Virus record (IMG/VR): IMGVR_UViG_3300044970_002001
Coordinates: 1-28,565 of that record
From: a virus
Strand: one strand, 5' to 3'
Length of the DNA: 28,565 bases
The notes under the pieces were generated by a model. The model made no database searches. It saw only the letters and a list, made by a program, of their open reading frames with translations, and had not been told where the DNA came from. Positions 26,730 to 28,565 of the stretch are shown in pieces. The position numbers and the translations under genes were made by a program. Numbering within the stretch: position 1 is the stretch's first letter; every line of letters begins with the position of its first letter.

Positions 26730-26933
26730 ATGGCAAAGAAAAAATTTGATGTAATCAGTCCCGATGGATTCAGCATTCATTTCAGCGACACTTACAAGAC
26801 AAAAGAACAAGCGGTTGAAGCCCTTGAAAATTGGGTAAAACGCTACGAATTTCAAGGTTATTATTCTTCGGTAAACTACGGAAGAATACCTTTGGAAGAA
26901 CTACCAAACTATTGTGAAATCGTTGAGGTATAA
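26730..26933 (+). CDS. conserved small phage/plasmid protein, 67 aa
   Basis: Begins MAKKKFDVISPDGFSIHFSD, then EQAVEALENWVKRYEFQGYY and GRIPLEELPNYCEIVEV. This layout (FDV-SPDGF-I-----Y-T-EEA---L--W--R---QGYYS...GRI-L-EL---C) is common in small proteins of Bacteroidota mobile elements. Function unknown. Start corrected to lie after the promoter. Confidence 0.8.
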   Translation: MAKKKFDVISPDGFSIHFSDTYKTKEQAVEALENWVKRYEFQGYYSSVNYGRIPLEELPNYCEIVEV

Positions 26934-26936
26934 ACT

Positions 26937-27047
26937 ATGGAAGCACTAATTAAAACAATAGCGGTATTATCAATCTATGCGTTAATCTATTTGTCGGTAC
27001 TGGCATACAACAAATGGTGGTATGAAAACAAATGGAGGGATGAATAA
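26937..27047 (+). CDS. very small membrane protein, 36 aa
   Basis: MEALIKTIAVLSIYALIYLS and then VLAYNKWWYENKWRDE: one hydrophobic helix (about residues 4-23) and a Trp-rich charged tail. It starts 3 nt after the stop of 26730-26933 and so shares that transcript. Its stop lies one base before the next promoter. Not recognised. Confidence 0.7.
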   Translation: MEALIKTIAVLSIYALIYLSVLAYNKWWYENKWRDE

Positions 27048-27048
27048 A

Positions 27049-27080
27049 TTTGCGAGTTAAATTTATTTCATTTATCTTTG
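27049..27080 (+). promoter_or_regulatory. Bacteroidota-type promoter, class RG, leaderless
   Basis: TTTGCGAGTTAAA and TTATCTTTG boxes, 32 nt; ATG 4 nt downstream (TTTGAACTATG). Confidence 0.85.
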
Positions 27081-27084
27081 AACT

Positions 27085-27228
27085 ATGAAACAAAACGAAA
27101 CAGATTGGAAACAAGGTTTATCCGAAAGGCACATCGCTCAAATCATTCGCAGAAATATGATAACAAGGAGCAAACCTTCGGGCAAGGTTTATGACCGAAA
27201 AAAAGTTGCAAAAAAGTTTGCACATTAA
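27085..27228 (+). CDS. very small basic protein ending KFAH, 47 aa, leaderless
   Basis: Begins MKQNETDWKQGLSERHIAQI and ends VYDRKKVAKKFAH. Basic, with a helix (ERHIAQIIRRNMI) then TRSKPSGKVYDRKK. It could bind nucleic acid or the ribosome; not recognised. Its last four codons and stop are the upstream box of the next promoter, and its ATG is 4 nt from the TTTG box of its own promoter. Confidence 0.7.
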   Translation: MKQNETDWKQGLSERHIAQIIRRNMITRSKPSGKVYDRKKVAKKFAH

Positions 27229-27248
27229 ATTTATTTCGTTTATCTTTG
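27217..27248 (+). promoter_or_regulatory. leaderless promoter inside the end of the upstream gene
   Basis: TTTGCACATTAAA (class YA) and TTATCTTTG boxes, 32 nt; first 12 bases code for FAH and stop of 27085-27228. ATG 4 nt downstream (TTTGAACTATG). Confidence 0.85.
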
Positions 27249-27252
27249 AACT

Positions 27253-27399
27253 ATGAAAATAAACATATATAGAATTAAAAAGGCTTGGATCTGTTACACC
27301 AGTGGTCGCGAGAATGGTCGCAACATTTATTGGTCAATCCGTTTGGCTTTATATTGGTTCAGTAGTGGGTTTAATTTTGAGGGAGATAAGGTATGTTAA
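27253..27399 (+). CDS. very small aromatic protein, 48 aa, leaderless
   Basis: MKINIYRIKKAWICYTSGRE opens it; SIRLALYWFSSGFNFEGD follows. Rich in Trp and Tyr with a hydrophobic middle, possibly a membrane-associated peptide. Not recognised. The ATG is 4 nt from the promoter. Confidence 0.65.
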   Translation: MKINIYRIKKAWICYTSGRENGRNIYWSIRLALYWFSSGFNFEGDKVC

Positions 27400-27421
27400 T
27401 TGGTAAAAAAATGAAATAAAA

Positions 27422-27453
27422 TTTGCAAGTTAAATTTATTTCATTTATCTTTG
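27422..27453 (+). promoter_or_regulatory. Bacteroidota-type promoter, class RG
   Basis: TTTGCAAGTTAAA and TTATCTTTG boxes, 32 nt; leader 21 nt. Confidence 0.85.
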
Positions 27454-27474
27454 TATCAACAAAAAAAACAAACA

Positions 27475-27705
27475 ATGCCAACAACAGACTATTTTTATGT
27501 TTCAAGCAAAGACAATTCGGTTAGAAGGACAACCGAACCAACAAGGGAGTATTTCATTCCCAACGGAAAGAAAGAGGGTAATGCGAAGTATATCATTGAG
27601 GTATTTGGGTACAATCACCACGAAACCGCAAAAAAGGTTAGAGATATGGTAGATAAGGCTGGAATGTCTGACGAATTATTTACCATTAAAGTAGAAACAA
27701 GATGA
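27475..27705 (+). CDS. hypothetical protein, 76 aa
   Basis: Begins MPTTDYFYVSSKDNSVRRTT. A beta start, then YIIEVFGYNHHETAKKVRDM and a final strand (ELFTIKVETR): a compact beta-alpha-beta fold. Not recognised. Start corrected to lie after the promoter. Confidence 0.75.
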   Translation: MPTTDYFYVSSKDNSVRRTTEPTREYFIPNGKKEGNAKYIIEVFGYNHHETAKKVRDMVDKAGMSDELFTIKVETR

Positions 27706-27712
27706 AATAAAA

Positions 27713-27744
27713 TTTGCAAGTTAAATTTATTTCGTTTATCTTTG
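27713..27744 (+). promoter_or_regulatory. Bacteroidota-type promoter, class RG
   Basis: TTTGCAAGTTAAA and TTATCTTTG boxes, 32 nt; leader 17 nt. Confidence 0.85.
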
Positions 27745-27761
27745 CATTAACAAAATAAACA

Positions 27762-27971
27762 ATGAACGAGGTAGAACAATTAAAGCACCGACTTGCAATG
27801 GTTGAAGATGACCTAAGGGTTATAAGAGCATTCATTTATCGGGAAGAGTTGAATGAAACATTCCAAAAGCCAACGGAAATGGCTGACGAGTGTTGGACAC
27901 ATTTGAACAACATTGAAATTGCTTGCGACCTTACAAGTGATGAATCATTAACTTGGACAAAGTTTTCTTAA
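27762..27971 (+). CDS. coiled-coil-like small protein, 69 aa
   Basis: Begins MNEVEQLKHRLAMVEDDLRV. An acidic coiled-coil helix in the first half, then FQKPTEMADECWTHLNNIEI. Not recognised. Three bases separate its stop from the next start, so the two form an operon. Confidence 0.7.
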   Translation: MNEVEQLKHRLAMVEDDLRVIRAFIYREELNETFQKPTEMADECWTHLNNIEIACDLTSDESLTWTKFS

Positions 27972-27974
27972 CAT

Positions 27975-28172
27975 ATGGCGAACTATCATGTAACAATCAT
28001 GTCGATTGACCCTAACGACCATTATGGTAGAGAACAAGGGGACGACCACCAAAAGTACGGGTTGAGTGTTCAAGCGAACAATCAACGGGACGCAGAAGAA
28101 AAGGGGGTTGCTAAATTCAAACAAGAACATCCAAATTTGCCTATCTTTTGGGTAAAAGTTTTTGAAGAATAA
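27975..28172 (+). CDS. hypothetical protein, 65 aa
   Basis: Begins MANYHVTIMSIDPNDHYGRE. Contains HQKYGLSVQANNQRDAEEKG and a C-terminal PIFWVKVFEE: strand, helix, strand. Not recognised. Second gene of the operon from promoter 27713. Confidence 0.75.
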   Translation: MANYHVTIMSIDPNDHYGREQGDDHQKYGLSVQANNQRDAEEKGVAKFKQEHPNLPIFWVKVFEE

Positions 28173-28204
28173 TTTGCACATTAAATTTATTTCGTTTATC
28201 TTTG
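28173..28204 (+). promoter_or_regulatory. Bacteroidota-type promoter, class YA
   Basis: TTTGCACATTAAA and TTATCTTTG boxes, 32 nt; leader 21 nt. Begins immediately after the preceding stop. Confidence 0.85.
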
Positions 28205-28225
28205 CATCAACAAATCAAACGAACA

Positions 28226-28453
28226 ATGGCAAAGTTTACATTACAATCAAATCAGTACATTCCGTACAGAGCAAAGAAATCACCAAGCGGTTTACCACTT
28301 GCTGAAACTTATTATTATTTTACCAACGAACAAGGTAAGGTAATTGACAAAAAGACCTTAAAGCCGTACAGAGGTAAGCAAATGGACAGGTATGCGATGA
28401 AGTCCAAAACAGAAGCAGAAGCATATTTGGAAGTTATCAACAAAGGGGAGTAA
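28226..28453 (+). CDS. small basic protein, 75 aa
   Basis: Begins MAKFTLQSNQYIPYRAKKSP. Contains LAETYYYFTNEQGKVIDKKT, then a basic stretch (KPYRGKQMDRYAMKSKTEAE). Not recognised. Its stop codon lies in the loop of the terminator hairpin. Confidence 0.75.
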   Translation: MAKFTLQSNQYIPYRAKKSPSGLPLAETYYYFTNEQGKVIDKKTLKPYRGKQMDRYAMKSKTEAEAYLEVINKGE

Positions 28454-28466
28454 TCCCCTTTTTTTT
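28445..28466 (+). terminator. terminator overlapping the stop of 28226-28453
   Basis: GGGGA-GTAA-TCCCC hairpin (28445-28458) and eight T; the TAA stop is in the GNRA loop. Confidence 0.9.
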
Positions 28467-28475
28467 ACAATAAAA

Positions 28476-28507
28476 TTTGCATATTAAATTTATTTTATTT
28501 ATCTTTG
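28476..28507 (+). promoter_or_regulatory. Bacteroidota-type promoter, class YA
   Basis: TTTGCATATTAAA and TTATCTTTG boxes, 32 nt; leader 21 nt to the gene cut by the window edge. Confidence 0.85.
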
Positions 28508-28528
28508 TATCAACAAAAAACAAAACAA

Positions 28529-28565
28529 ATGAAAATTAAAGTTATTCCTTTCGTATTATCAATCC
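28529..28565 (+). CDS. start of a gene cut by the window edge
   Basis: Twelve codons, MKIKVIPFVLSI, are visible. The basic start and hydrophobic run could be a signal peptide or a buried strand. The ATG has the usual 21-nt leader. Confidence 0.6.
   Translation, partial: MKIKVIPFVLSI

Noticed and set aside
27392-27418. Eight-codon frame MLIGKKMK overlapping the end of 27253-27399
   Set aside because: Too short, no independent support.
1507-28507. Promoter copies as insertion-sequence ends or a transposable repeat
   Set aside because: They have no terminal inverted repeats or target duplications, always point at a gene or RNA, and fit the sigma-factor layout.

Overview
The window looks like part of the genome of a large AT-rich bacteriophage (less likely a phage-like plasmid) that infects a Bacteroidota host. 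The host assignment rests on the promoters. I count 51 copies of a site with a TTTG (or CTTG) box and a TAnnTTTG box, the layout used by the Bacteroidota housekeeping sigma factor. Gene starts also lack Shine-Dalgarno motifs and are preceded by A-rich leaders. The phage assignment rests on the gene content: tRNA-like genes, dozens of very small unrecognised genes, and relatives of families common in phages and plasmids (GP88, YubB/Api92-like, DUF932, SprT-like, ParB/Srx-like, DUF6915-like, DUF3846-like). No capsid, tail, terminase or polymerase gene is present, so this is an accessory region.

Layout. 1-950: two tRNA-like genes plus the 3' end of a third, each pair of ends almost identical, interleaved with three small plus-strand genes. 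950-1890: two small membrane proteins transcribed divergently (1191-1490 minus, 1630-1884 plus). 1890-2233: a gene-poor stretch with a terminator, four 24-bp-spaced repeats and a minus-strand promoter that appears to make a noncoding RNA. 2234-3799: a four-gene minus operon rich in GATC. 3860-6163: a divergent GP88-like / YubB-like pair, then a small acidic protein and a lipoprotein. 6212-15216: minus-strand genes (with one plus-strand lipoprotein at 12249), including DUF932-like and MGYSTDF-type conserved proteins and two small operons. 15217-15368: divergent promoter pair where the coding strand switches. 15369-28565: an unbroken run of plus-strand small genes, mostly one gene per promoter, starting with a SprT-like metalloprotease. 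A probable noncoding RNA is transcribed against this run at 23012-23123.

How it works together. The unit of organisation is a cassette: stop codon, promoter of fixed geometry, leader of about 16-30 nt (or almost none), small gene, and sometimes a GNRA-loop terminator. All 51 promoters have exactly 32 nt from the first base of the upstream TTTG/CTTG box to the last base of the downstream box. They also share an extended upstream block, TTTGCRNNTTAAA, in which two adjacent bases covary. This suggests one coordinated (probably early) programme read by the host sigma factor plus some additional sequence-specific factor; that last step is inference. Many start sites predicted from the longest open frame are wrong because the frame runs through the promoter; the starts given here are corrected to lie downstream of the promoter.
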